Assembly: GCF_032854445.1 (NCBI RefSeq)
Contig: NC_088301.1
Coordinates: forward strand, 31,046,402 to 31,110,401
DNA from: Liolophura sinensis
Taxonomy: Eukaryota; Mollusca; Polyplacophora; Chitonida; Chitonidae
Reading direction: 5' to 3'
DNA: 64,000 nt
Positions 37,877 through 49,989 of this stretch are shown here, one piece after another. The position numbers were made by a program, and so were the translations under genes. The notes under the pieces were generated by a model, which worked only from the letters and a program-made list of their open reading frames with translations, was not told the origin of the DNA and made no database searches. Each line of letters starts with the position of its first letter. The stretch's first letter is position 1.

Positions 37877-38191
37877 ATGAGGAATGACATTGCATTGAAG
37901 ATGGCAGCTGTCCACAGATTGGTAACCACTGAAAGAGGCAATGACCTGGTCTGGTCACATGTACAAGAAAATGCGAAAATCGTGACGTGTGCTCTCCATG
38001 AGTGGTCATTAGCATGAGGATGGACTAGTGACGATGACGTTAGTGCTGAAGGAGAATTCCCCTGTGTTGAAGGAGAATTCCCCTGTGTTGAAGGAGAATT
38101 CCCCTTCATTGAAGGAGAATTCCCTGGTGTTGAAGGAGAATTTCCTGGTGTTGAAGGAGAGTTCCTTGGAAGACTTGTGACAAGCTTGTTC
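37877..38191 (+). promoter_or_regulatory. KEAP1 5' leader with in-frame upstream ORF and heptapeptide-coding repeat
   Basis: A strong acceptor (TTTCTTTCAG, ending 37876) opens the exon, whose first three bases are an ATG. That ATG starts a 46-codon upstream ORF ending at TGA 38015-38017. It is in the same frame as KEAP1. After the TGA the frame stays open through about six copies of a 21-bp repeat (VEGEFPG-like) but has no ATG until 38192. The leader may therefore lower or condition KEAP1 translation through the upstream ORF; this is inference. Confidence 0.45.
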
Positions 38192-41100
38192 ATGAGTATG
38201 GCATCTGGGTCAAGCAGCACAGGGTGCCAGGCAAGTCAGGTGGGATGTTACCGGCCACGCCCTGTGACCACAGACCGCCCCCTGGATGGCAGCATGCATT
38301 TCACCATCATGAAACACCCAAAGGAAGCTCTGGAGATCATGAATAAATTAAGACTAAATGGGAAGCTATGCGACATTACACTGCAAGTGGGAGAAGAGAA
38401 AATATTCGCCCACAAGATTGTAATGGCATCGGCAAGCCCTTACTTCAAAGCCATGTTTACGTGTGGGATGAGAGAGGAAGTCATGGAGACTATTCCTCTG
38501 CATGGTATCAAGCCCTGTACCTTGGCAGCACTTGTCAACTTTGCTTACACATCTGAAATTCATGTCAGTGAAATGAATGTGTGTTTGCTGTTGCCAGCTG
38601 CAACGATGTTTCAGATGTACCATGTTGTAGAGGCATGCTGTGTTTTTCTGGAACATCAGTTGGACCCGAGTAACTGTATTGGAATAGCCGACTTTGCCAG
38701 TGAACACGGCTGTTTGGACCTTCAGAAGAAAGCTAGAGATTATATTTATCATCATTTCACAGAAGTGAGTAAGAGCGAGGAGTTTCGAGAACTGAGCGGC
38801 TGTCAGGTTGTAAACCTGATCAATCGAGACGAACTCAACGTGAAATGTGAATCCGAAGTTTACGAGGCTGTGATATCCTGGGTGCTTCACGACGAAGAGA
38901 AAAGGAAATTAAAACTAGAGCCTATGCTGGCTGCTGTTCGCTGCCATTACCTTCCTCCAAACTTTGTGGCACGCCAGTTAAAAAGTTGTCCATTGCTACG
39001 AAAAAATAAGCAGTGTTTTGAATATTTAACTCGGATATTTGAAGACCTAGCGCTTCATAGAAAAGCTGATGAGAAACAGAGAAAGCCGTTGGACCCTGCC
39101 GTGGTGTACACTGCGGGGGGCTATCTTCGGCAGTCTCTCAGTAACTTTGAGGCATATAATCCGCTTAAAGACAAATGGACACGCTTAGCGGATCTTCCAG
39201 TTCCAAGGAGTGGTCTAAGCGCATGTTCCTTACGAGGGCAGATATATGTAGTCGGTGGCCGCAATAATTCCCGTGATCGAAACATGGACTTGGCTGGTGT
39301 GGATGTTTATGACCCACAGACTGACACATGGAAGGCGTGTAGTGCCATGTCTGTACCCAGGAATCGGGTAGGCGTGGGCACGCTGGATGGAATGATATAT
39401 GCTGTGGGTGGTTCCCATGGCTCTCATCATCATAACACAGCAGAAAGGTAACTATTGAGTTTGACTCTTGGTCGACTTTGACCAGCGGGTATTCTCAGGA
39501 ATCCTGTGCGTTCACTTCTTGTCAGTATGAGCATAAAGAGAGAGCACGAACCAGGAGCTCCTCACTAATGCGATTGGTTTGAAGTCCAGCTCATGCTCCC
39601 TTACTCTCTGGTCATATGTGGGAAGGTATGACAGCAACCTGTGGATGGTCGTAGGATTCCCCCAGGCTCTGCCCAGTTTCCTCCCACCATAATGTTGTCC
39701 ATTGCCATATAAGTGAAGTATTCTTGATTATGGTGTTAAACTCGATTCATATAAATAAATTGTAGGATAAGATTTCAATGTCAAGATGTAGGTTTACATT
39801 ATTGTCTGCACACATGCAAATATACATGTACATACACTTTTCGGACCATATTAGTGATCATACTGATTGAAAATAGTACTGGTAATTGTGAATGAAGGTT
39901 CATATGTACATATATGAAGATGGGGTAACTCTTTAGTACCTTATTTCTTCAGCCCTTTCGTATGCCTGCTGGAAAATGTGGCTTAGTTGTACTGCACGAT
40001 GAAGTGTCAATGGTAAATGTGTTATATAGTCTTCCAGCAACCTGTGGATGGCCATGAGTTTAACCTGGACTCCCCCCAGTTTCCTCCCACCATAATGCTG
40101 GCCTCTGTTGTATAAGTGAAAAATTCTTGAGTATGGCGTAAAGCACCAATCAAATAAATAAATAAATAAATGTATTGTACATTCAGGTATGATCCGTACA
40201 CAGACAAATGGCATATGGTGGCACCCATGGCCACAAAGAGAATAGGGCTTGGTGTGGGAGTGGTGAACCGCATCCTCTATGCTGTTGGTGGCTATGACGG
40301 AGATAACAGGTTAAACAGTGTGGAGTCCTACAACCCAGAGAAAAACGAGTGGTGCTTTGTCTCTCCAATGAAGACCACACGAAGCGGGGCGGGTGAGCAT
40401 GTTACATCCTGGTAGCAGGTAGTCCTGTTTGTCAGGTGAATAGACTAAATTAACAGTACAGGTAACAGGTGCATGTCAGCATTTAAATCTCTATAAGGGT
40501 AATCAGTGTATGTCAAGGTTTTAGATCCTGCAAACACACCCCACATGTATCTTGCATGTGGCACTCATCCTACTTTGCATGTACACATTTTGGGGTTCAT
40601 GTTTTGAGGCAAACAGTAACATTTGTTTATTTACATAATTGATGATTATCACCATACTCATGATTTTCATGAAAATCAGTTAAACAAAGTTTAACCCCAT
40701 TCCGGTACGTGTACTTAGCATAGTAATACTCGCTTTTGCCAGTGATGCTTTTTGACATAGAAATGCACATAAAATAAACAGATGTATGGTCAGACACTCA
40801 TATTCTAGTTTTCTTTCAACAATGTGGGGAATAAAATTAATGGTAATGGGAAGCATTTGAATCTGTAGAAATTAGCTTTGATCTAGCTGACTAACTTGAT
40901 GTGTTGTTTCAGGTGTGGGATGCCTGGACCAGTATGTCTACGTTTTGGGGGGTTATGACAGTCATTCACAGCTACGTACTGTGGAGAGGTACAACACAGA
41001 AACAGATACCTGGGAAGATGTGGCTCCCATGAACACACCTCGCAGTGCCCTCAGTGTAGCTGTCATTGCTGGAAAAGTGTTTGCTTTAGGTACGTTTCAC

Positions 41101-43462
41101 AGTGCAATGAAGATGGGGTAACTCATTGATACTCTAACTTATCAGCCTTTTCGTATGCAAGGTGTATATTCAGGCATATTCTGAAGGCATCATTCTGTGT
41201 ACGCGGATTTCAGAAGCCTTGAAATTGGCCAATCCAACCACTCTCTCCAAAATCATATTAAAAATGTTTACAAATTGCTCTGTAAGTTGCTCTGTCATTT
41301 GCAAGAAGGTTGAGGAATGAGGGCACATGTATTTTAGTTGCACTCTCTTCATGTTGCTGACTTTTTCTGGAAAAGTGTGGTGTTTGGGTAAGTTTCTTAG
41401 CGAACTAAACATGGGGTGGCATTATGATATTGAACTCTGATTCTGGTCATGAGCTAGTATGTGGCTCATCTCCTTGTCAGGCACTGATCCACGTTGATCA
41501 GCTACTCTTAATGATAGAACCAAAACATCTGTGCCTATCAGCTGCAGAACATAAGGTCTTAAACAGTGTTATTTTGTCCTAACCTGCTTCAAGCTGGTTT
41601 CCATGAACACACAACAGATTTAAGGATGTGCGAGCCCTTAGCTTATGCTAGTGTGTACCAGAAAATCAACGTCTTCACTTGGTGGGTTGATCGCCATTTG
41701 CCACTTCTGTTCTCGACGTCATGTAACGCTGGGACTCTGGCTGGAAACGTCAAAAGCTGTCAGGATATGCAAAGTCGTCATCACTTCGTGTGGTAGTAAA
41801 TTAAATATTCCACAGGATTTTGAGTCCAAACATGGTAGATTTAAATATGGAAACGAAAAACGCTTTCGTCAAAGTGGAGTTATGAAACCTCGTAACCTGT
41901 TGATTGGAACATAAAACTGAAGGCTCAGGTACCTGCAAACTGTGATTATTTGTTCATTGACGCATAAATCTGCGAGGTCAGGATTAAAATTACGTGTAAG
42001 ATTTTGTGATGTTCACACTTCGATTTCATCCTGAATCATAGATGAAATGGGAATGTGTGAAGCTGACCAGCTCGGCACTGTAGAACATTATTAAATCTTT
42101 TGTTGGCTTCTGGAATTGATCTTCAGTTTTACCAAACTTCCACGACTCTGCAGGGATTCTTGTTCCTGTAATTCTTCAACGTTTTCAACCACCACTACGA
42201 CGAAACATTCTGAGAGAACTATGTGGTGTAGAAAAATAATTTGCAGTTAAATGAAGCTTGCATCTTTAGTGACACAAACAAATCATTTTATCATCGTTTT
42301 CGTAATAATTGTATGCATAAATTTCTCATAAAAAAGTGCTTTAGTTGTTGAATTGACCGAAGATTTACAATCATAAAAATGGTTTTCAGCACAACTCTGT
42401 GTTATCAAATTTCCTAACAATCCATTTCATAAATTTCATTAAAATTATGAATATTGAATCAACATAAATCTGTTTACTTTTATATATATTATAACCTTTA
42501 ATTGAAGAGGTAGATTTGTGGTCCTAGATTTAGGATAAATTCTGGTAGATTCTCATAAAACTAATCCATGGGAATTTTGGTAAAAACTGACAAAGATTAT
42601 TTTTGAATTTCAGTTTCAGAGTTTCCAGCCTACATTTGTGTGGCATTTGTTTCAGATGAATGGATCTTACAAAAACTTATTTCCTAATAGTATGTGTGTG
42701 TGTATTTTTCACAGGTGGTTATGATGGAATGGACTTCCTGTCCTCTATAGAAGGCTACAACCCAGAGACAAATGTGTGGACCGAGTATACCAACATGACC
42801 TGTGGCAGAAGTGGACATGGAGTAGCCGTGGGAATTCAGCCATCTTCACAGTAAGTCTTGTGCTTCTACTGGTTTCTTTTGAAAAGAGAAGGCAGCAGAT
42901 AATTTATTTCGAAAGAAAGGTGGAAGCAGGAAGCCACAACAATTTTGTTCGAACAAATTTGGTAACTCGGGGAAATAAACTTCTTACAAAGCCAAAATTC
43001 TTACGAAGCCAGGGGAGGTGTTAGAGAGAATGAATATACAATGTTGCATCATCAGTACCCTGGGGCTGATGTGGCTAAAAGGCAAAACAGGTGTCCAGAG
43101 TCCAGGTGATATCACCAGAAACTGGACAACATCAAGAAAAGGTTATCTCTGTTATACTTTATGTGGGATACTTTATTGATGCATGTATACATTTGGTCCA
43201 GTGGTGTCTTTTCTTGTAAGTATGCATATGATCAGAGTCCGACAGTATGCAAATGTGGAAAGATGACGCCCTTGTTAGCGAAATCTTGAAAGGAGGTTTT
43301 TATAACTAAAAGTGACATTTAAATATGAATAATCATTTTAAAAAGTGGAGTAAGGTACTTTGAGCTGGCCTGTACCCTGTTGTAGACAAGAGGAAGTAAA
43401 ACTGCTTATCCAGCGTGCATTTGTTTTTCAGTGCTCCTTATATGGAAGGATGTGGTGAATGA
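37877..43462 (+). CDS. KEAP1: KEAP1 (Kelch-like ECH-associated protein, BTB-BACK-Kelch adaptor of CUL3 ligase), complete
   Basis: Substrate adaptor that binds NRF2/CNC-type factors through its Kelch propeller and CUL3 through the BTB domain, acting as a cytoplasmic redox sensor. Coding exons: 38192-39447, 40187-40392, 40913-41089, 42715-42850 and probably 43432-43462; the span from 37877 is 5' leader in the same exon. Starting at ATG 38192 (38198 is also possible) the protein is about 601 residues (human 624). The BTB domain lies near residues 45-150 ([16 protein letters not shown]), BACK near 155-260, and six Kelch repeats fill the C-terminal half. The ligand-pocket residues of human KEAP1 are largely kept: GGYLRQS, VPRSG, GGRNN, VPRNR, TTRSGAG, GGYDG. 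Sensor cysteines equivalent to human C226, C273, C288 and C297 are present (204, 251, 266, 275); that for C151 is Asn129, with Cys131 nearby. All introns are GT-AG with matching phases. Confidence 0.96.
38041..38166 (+). repeat. 21-bp tandem repeat, about 6 copies, upstream of KEAP1 ATG
   Basis: Unit GTTGAAGGAGAATTCCCCTG plus one base, copies slightly diverged (CCCCTGT, CCCTTCA, CCTGGTG variants). Because 21 is a multiple of three, the KEAP1 frame remains open through the whole array. Confidence 0.9.
39550..39765 (+). mobile_element. SINE family 1 in KEAP1 intron 1
   Basis: Body and tail recognisable (CTCCCACCATAATGTTGTCC, AGTGAAGTATTCTTGATTAT); the tRNA-like head is eroded. Confidence 0.7.
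40025..40171 (+). mobile_element. SINE family 1, 3' part, ending 15 bp before KEAP1 exon 2
   Basis: CTCCCACCATAATGCTGGCC, TTCTTGAGTATGGCGTAAAG and an AAATAAATAAATAAA tail, followed by TGTATTGTACATTCAG and the exon. Confidence 0.8.
41145..41315 (-). repeat. Dispersed repeat A, in KEAP1 intron 3
   Basis: Reversed copy (GCAAGGTGTATATTCAGGCA, TTGAAATTGGCCAATCCAAC) starting about 55 bp after exon 3. Confidence 0.5.
42851..43431 (+). other. KEAP1 last intron, or 3' UTR if the donor is ignored
   Basis: Exon 4 ends either at a stop codon (TAA, 42852-42854) or, just before it, at a strong donor GTAAGT (42851). The matching acceptor TTTGTTTTTCAG ends at 43431. It leads to codons for a short tail ending MEGCGE and a TGA at 43460-43462. 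The two readings give tails differing by about ten residues. Confidence 0.55.
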
Positions 43463-44254
43463 TCTGGCCTGTACAAACCACTCCCATCAGTCCGGGGGTT
43501 ATACTCTTAAAGGACTTCATGCTGGACTACACCAAAGTCATTGTCAGTCATGATTATACTCTACTCTTTAGTGGTGTGTTATTTAAACAGGGTGTATATT
43601 TTCACAGATTTTGATGGTATTGTATTACCTAGATATTAAAACTTACAATCTTACCAAAGCTGGCTGTTTTACACTGTTTCACATTCTCCAGCAACAAAAT
43701 ATTGAAACAAAGCATGTAAAGGACCAATCATACTTAAGATTGGAATTTTTCAAAACAGCAACGAAATTGTTCTTTTTAGTATCTGTTTCACCTATTAAGT
43801 TTTGATAGTTGTTGTGTAGTACAAGGTGAATGACTTTGATATCTTCAACACTAAACATTTGCGATAAGTTGTAAATGTGCTTTAACCTATGTTCACTTCG
43901 GCTGATAGATCTTTGGTGGCTGTCTTTGATTTTTTTTAAATTAAAAATTTTAAATTATTTTTATCCAGTTGTGTTTAAAACAGAACCCATACATGTATTT
44001 TCTATATGCTAGAAGTTGTATTCTACGTATAAATTGATTTGAACTAATTAACATTTTGTTGAGAAAACTAGTTCATTCAAGGAATGAATTAAGGCAGAGA
44101 TCAATTTTTAGGCTATTTTATTTGAATGTAAAATTATGGTCAGCTTTTTGGAAGCAGCTTGTTTACATCATGTATAACTAAACATGATCTGTTCATGTTT
44201 ACTGATCGAACATTTCTCCATATATTTACTTTTCTGTAAGGTACAGTGTATATA

Positions 44255-45240
44255 TGTATCATTGTCATGACAACATGTGACTGTGGATGTGGTCCCTAAT
44301 GTGTACCACCTTTCCACATACATATGTATCTCTGTCATTACAACATGTGACTGTGGGTGTGGCCCCTAATGTGTACCACTCTTCCACATACATATGTATC
44401 TCTGTCATTTCAACATGTGACTGTGGGTGTGGTCCCTAATGTGTACCACTCTTCCACATACATATGTATCTCTGTCATTACAACATGTGACTGTGGGTGT
44501 GGTCCCTAATGTGTACCACTCTTCCACATACATATGTATCTCTGTCATTACAACATGTGACTGTGGGTGTGGTCCCTAATGTGTACCACTCTTCCACATA
44601 CATATGTATCTCTGTCATTACAACATGTGACTGTGGGTGTGGTCCCTAATGTGTACCACTCTTCCACATACATATGTATCTCTGTCATTACAACATGTGA
44701 CTGTGGGTGTGGTCCCTAATGTGTACCACTCTTCCACATACATATGTATCTCTGTCATTACAACATGTGACTGTGGGTGTGGTCCCTAATGTGTACCACT
44801 CTTCCACATACATACGTATCTCTGTCATTACAACATGTGACTGTGGGTGTGGTCCCTAATGTGTACCACTCTTCCACATACATATGTATCTTTGTCATTA
44901 CAACATGTGACAGTGGGTGTGGTCTCTAATGTGTACCACTCTTCCACATACATATGTATCTCTGTCATTACAACATGTGACTGTGGGTGTGGTCCCTAAT
45001 GTGTACCACTCTTCCACATACATATGTATCTCTGTCATTACAACATGTGACTGTGGGTGTGGTCCCAAATGTGTACCACTCTTCCACATACATATGTATC
45101 TCTGTCATTACAACATGTGACTGTGGGTGTGGTCCCTAATGTGTACCACTCTTCCACATACATATGTATCTCTGTCATTACAACATGTGACTGTGGGTGT
45201 GGTCCCTAATGTGTACCACCCTTGCACATACGTATGCTAT
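44255..45240. repeat. 60-bp tandem array, about 16 copies
   Basis: Exact 60-bp period with very few changes; each unit holds the palindrome ATACATATGTAT and CATGTGACTGTGGGTGTGG. Located downstream of KEAP1, in gene-free DNA. Confidence 0.95.
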
Positions 45241-46902
45241 CAAATGTTTCAGAAGCCATCCACATTTCGAATCTTTCTGGCACTCATGCGGGCTTCAGTG
45301 GTTATGCATTTATTTATTGAAACCAGTGGTATTACATACACGGATTTAGCTTACCTTTAACATCAAGCACCATCAATTCTTATGATATACATGTACACAG
45401 GAATGTTTGTATCTCAGTCCTAATCAGCGGCCAGTGGCATTCTTTATACATTCACACGTTACCATTGGACTCGTTTCTTGGTCATTGTGCCTTTCTTAAC
45501 TGACGTTTCACAGTATAACCAATCACAGGAACTTTTCAAGCTTCATGAAGACATCAAAGTTATGGCATTATTTTAAGATCATTAGCCTGTAGGAATTTCA
45601 TCAGTATTTGTTCATTATAATTGTACCCCAAACAAATCAATCTTGGTAAATATCGAAGGGGTGATGTGGATAAAAACATGTATATTTAGTTTTGCCTGTA
45701 AAATTATTATAATTATTTTAACAATTTGCAGATTGTGATGCTTAAGAGTCGGCTTTACAACTGACACTACTGTCCTGTAATGACATTAAAATACATCCAG
45801 TAATGGCCATGCAGTTTACTTTTCATTTAGATTACTACATGTAAATAAGGTGTATGTAATTTTCTTTTATCTGCACAGTGCTGACAACTATTATATTAAA
45901 TTAAATGAAGAATGTGCGAACAAGAAAGCTGCAAGTACTGTAAAGGTCTGTCAGATAAAAATAAATTGTTTTCTTTTAAAATCCCATAAAATTAAATTAG
46001 AGTTTCTAAACCCAAGAAACTTGTCAGAACTGTTTCATAGCATTTGAGGTAGTTTAATGTAAAAAAGACACGAAAAGCAAGCATGAATCTCTCACCAATC
46101 TGATTTCATAGTATATTATGATATACTGTCATTCTAGTGGTAGAATCAGGATGTCATCTTGACCTACATATTTATACGTCAAATAACATATTTCATGGGG
46201 TCACGTCTTCCGCAAACACCTGCTATAAATACTGTGGAACAGATTTAATAGGGTGTTGTTTACTTTTGTCCTTCAGTCTTGGCTGTTCAGCCTTCTTTTG
46301 TATTTGGTTACTTATTTGTTGTACTAAACATTTTTTGTAAGTCAGCTTCCAGAGCTTGTGCTCAAGTCAACATCGCGGTTTGTTCATGTACTGTACACAT
46401 GGAGTATAGTAACATTACATCCAGATCATGGGAGGGATTTGCATGGTGAGATGTGAAGGGAGGTAACTGTGAACTAAATTGTTGCGTGGCAGGTGAACTT
46501 GTGATTTGCTTGAAAAGGACAACTGCCAAGCACAAGGTTTCATGTTGTGTAGCTTCTATCCACAAGTTTCACCAACTTTCAACAACAGTAAGGCAAGGAA
46601 AATGTGCCTAACCGAAGTTAGAAACATAACATTGAAAGAATCAAAGTGGTGTTAAGTGCAATATACACTTCTGTGGTAAGAGAACAAATTGCTTCTTCCT
46701 CTAAACAGACCAGGACAGTAGTTCTTAGAATGAAATTGTATTAAAAGCACTGTGATGTGAAACAGCAGTTTGCCATCTTGCTGTCTGAATGAAGTTCTTC
46801 CAGATTTTAAATGCTGTATAAATGTTGTCCTTTAATGCATGTTAATCGAATTTGTGTGGGTTCACCATGATATCTCCATACACTGTAGGTATAATAACTA
46901 AA

Positions 46903-47178
46903 ACATTATTTATTTATTTATTTATTTATTTGGTGTTTTAAGCCGTACTCAAGAATATTTCACTTATACGACGGCAGCCAACATTACGGTGGGAGAAACT
47001 GGGCAGAGCCTGGAGGAAACCCACGATCATCCGCAGGTTGGTGGCAGACCTTCCCACTTACGGCCAGAGAGAAAGCCAGCATGAGCTGGACTTCAGCTCA
47101 CAGCAACCGCATTGGTAAAGGCTCCTGGGTCATTACGCTGCACTAGCCTGCTAACCAACTGAGCCACAGAGGCCCCTT
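46903..47178 (-). mobile_element. tRNA-derived SINE, family 1, near full length
   Basis: Reverse orientation: starts with a TTTATTTATTTA tail complement, then GCCGTACTCAAGAATATTTC, and ends GAGCCACAGAGGCCCC, the complement of the tRNA-like head. Confidence 0.8.
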
Positions 47179-47544
47179 AAAACATTTTGAAACCTCTTTA
47201 ACATTGTGAAAGCAGGCAACATCATTTATATGAAAGTCTCAGAACAACATGTCCTGGCCAGAGTTCTTTAAATTCATCTTGGCTATGGCCATGATGTTCA
47301 TCATGTATAAAAATGGAACGAGATTGCCTCAAAAGGAACTTATTACAAAGTTATGTTATCCTAGGTATATTTTGATTCTTTCTGTAGCTTTCATACACAA
47401 ATGTACTGTTGGCTATGTTAGTTTATTTTCCCTGACTGCATCTGTTATTTAGTACTGATATGAATTCAAGTGTGGGATAAAGATTTTATCTTGAGCTCAA
47501 AATTTAACAAAAAAATCTCAAAGTGTACAATTCATGCAGTAACT

Positions 47545-47745
47545 ACCCTAAATGACCATAAATTTCCTCTGTGACTAAGTTGTCCATTTTTCCTGATTCT
47601 GAGTGTTCTCTTGAGCTTAGAAAGGTGCATTGAGTTTGGGATAATATTAGTATTAGGTCATTTGGGGTGAAAGTTTAGGTCATTTAGGGTGGAAGTTTAG
47701 GTCATTTAGGGTGAAAGTTTAGGTCATTTAGGGTGAAAGTTGTTT
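47545..47745 (+). mobile_element. Second MITE copy, with its right terminal repeat expanded into a 22-bp array
   Basis: Begins CTAAATGACCATAAATTTCC and shares the interior GTGACTAAGTTG and GAAAGGTGCATTGAG with the reversed element at 6710-6908. Its right end TAGGTCATTTAGGGTGAAAG is repeated about four times at 22-bp spacing (47655-47745). Confidence 0.6.
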
Positions 47746-49269
47746 ATATGGCGTGTACGTGTACCAGTATATACTGATGTTAGTGTACATGTATATATGA
47801 GCAATGTGTATTACATATTAGACTGAAAATGTCTATGCGGTACATGTATTTCTTTCTGTGGATGTCCTGTTTCATATGTTAAAATATCATGAAAAATCCC
47901 TTGGAACTCCGGAGTGTATTTTGCCCTTTTAAGAATTTTTTGCATTTGTAACTTTTATACTAGCTACTGCATGTAATTTATTTATGATTTATTTGTATTC
48001 TTAAGTATTTGACTTCCTTGTTTTATGAATTCTCTGTGCAATGGATATGTGTCAAGTTGAAAATGATGCCCGGTGGTTCAGTCTTAGTTCTGGTCTTAAT
48101 TTTAGGTTTGTGCAGTAACTTAGTACAAAGTTCAAATTTTTAGGCAAATATTCCATGTATTGAATGACCAAATTCTCCTCTAATCTGACATACAGCTATA
48201 TACATGTACATAAATAAAAGACAACACAAAATTTCCATGGGTCAGTTAATGAACTGTAAGGTATCACTGGAGATGCCAAAGATAAGAAAAATTTCTACTT
48301 ATTTTGGTAAGCAGTGGGAGACTCGAGAATGAGCACCAACAGAAGGCCCAAATGACAGTAGAACGCATTGTTTTCTTTTCTGTGACATTGTAGTGCATGT
48401 GAACTTTATGTATGTTTTATGAGCACATATACCGATAACTGGGATGAAATAAAGGAAAGAAGAAATGATTTCAGTTTTGAACTGTATTGATACAGGCGGG
48501 AAAGTTTTACATGTTCAGTATAAATAAGTAAGTTTAAACTCGTCGCTTCATTAAAATGAAGCAGTTCATCTTCACAACTCAGGTTCAGATGAGCTCCACT
48601 GCATGATGCAGGTGTGTGGGAAATGTGAAGTGCTTTATCATGAAAACTCAGATTACTTATACGGAGATTATAGCTAGCCATTTGGTAAGGTTTTTGTATA
48701 TAGCTCACACTTTATACATGTCAACAGTGGATTTTGGGGGACGTCATATTCACATTTTTGTGTAATGACAAAATACAAATGTACACGCCACATATGTCAA
48801 CAAACGAGAAACTGGGTATTAATCCCTGGGAATCAAGAGCTGCTTGACGGCTAGTACCTAATACTGTACTTCTTACAGCGAAAGGAACTGTAAAAATGAA
48901 GTATGTACGAGTATAAAGGCCATGGAGAAATGTATCAGACAAAAGCTTAATTTACGGTTTTTTTTTTGTATTTTTTTCCAAGGAGTTAATTACCGTCATT
49001 TGCAAAAAGACTTCCACTTAATTATTTGCTCCTGTTACACTAAAGCCGCTATTCAAATACTGTAGTTGTTGAGTGGTATCACAGATAAGCTGGGCAAAGT
49101 CAATGCGGTTATTGTGTCTATCAGTAGAACATTCACCACGTGGATATAAGGCATTCATGTCAGTAGACCTACAGGCCTCCGCTCATGCTGGTCTCGGGTC
49201 CTTTTTGGAAAAAGGCTGAGATCTACAGTGTACTTGTAGTCGTACTGACTTGCAATTTATGTAGGCACA

Positions 49270-49270
<1 letters not shown>

Positions 49271-49322
<52 letters not shown>
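49271..49322. repeat. (AT)n microsatellite
   Basis: About 25 uninterrupted AT dinucleotides; a third, shorter AT run lies near 35790-35811. Confidence 0.98.
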
Positions 49323-49325
<3 letters not shown>

Positions 49326-49339
49326 CCAGGTAACCCCAC

Positions 49340-49530
49340 TGACCTTTGTCAGGTATCTCTAAGTAGCAGGAGAAAGAGCACAAGCTGGATTCAAAGATAC
49401 CTAATTGGTTAATAGCCTGATAATAGTTGCAGCGAGCCAGTACCATGATCATCTGAGCCAGTAAAGCCATTACAAAAATAATTTCATATAAAACGCTTCA
49501 CAAAATGTTTGTGCCTATCAGTTGACTTCT
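49340..49530 (-). mobile_element. tRNA-like SINE, family 4, first copy
   Basis: Contains AGCACAAGCTGGATTCAAAG, CCTAATTGGTTAATAGCCTG and AGTAAAGCCATTACAAAAAT; same layout as the copy at 51130-51330. Confidence 0.45.
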
Positions 49531-49989
49531 AATTTACACCATTAAGATGACTATGTCAAGGACACATGAGCACATCAAAGTAAGGCAAATGATCTAAAAT
49601 TTTGCCCAAAACTAAGATACACCTTTTGCCTGTTTCTTTTAACCTTGGAAAGGTGTTTGCAGGATTGTTTGGAGGTTTTTTAAAGTAGTTTACTATATTA
49701 CATGTACATGCAGGCAGAAACAGATCAAGGTTTGATAATAATAATAGCTTATCTTCTATTGGCATATTTGTGTTTTTTGCATGTTTTTTTTTCTTTTTTA
49801 CAATGTAGTTAAGGGATATTTTAAAGTGACTGGCAAATTTGTCTTTAACCTATATTTGGCGTCTTTTTGTGCTATGCAGAACCCTTGACACTTGAAGTCC
49901 TTAAAGAGAGAGTTCCAAATACTCTTCATGTCCCTATACAAAATGCTGTATTATTGACTCTTCTCTTTTGGAGTACATTCATAATGTAG

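Noticed and set aside
44898-45360. Open frames in the 60-bp array
   Set aside because: The period is a multiple of three, and a few base changes remove the usual in-frame TAA; there is no other coding sign.
47249-47452. 67-codon open frame with hydrophobic stretches
   Set aside because: Isolated, no splice partners and no recognised domain; length is within random expectation in AT-rich DNA.
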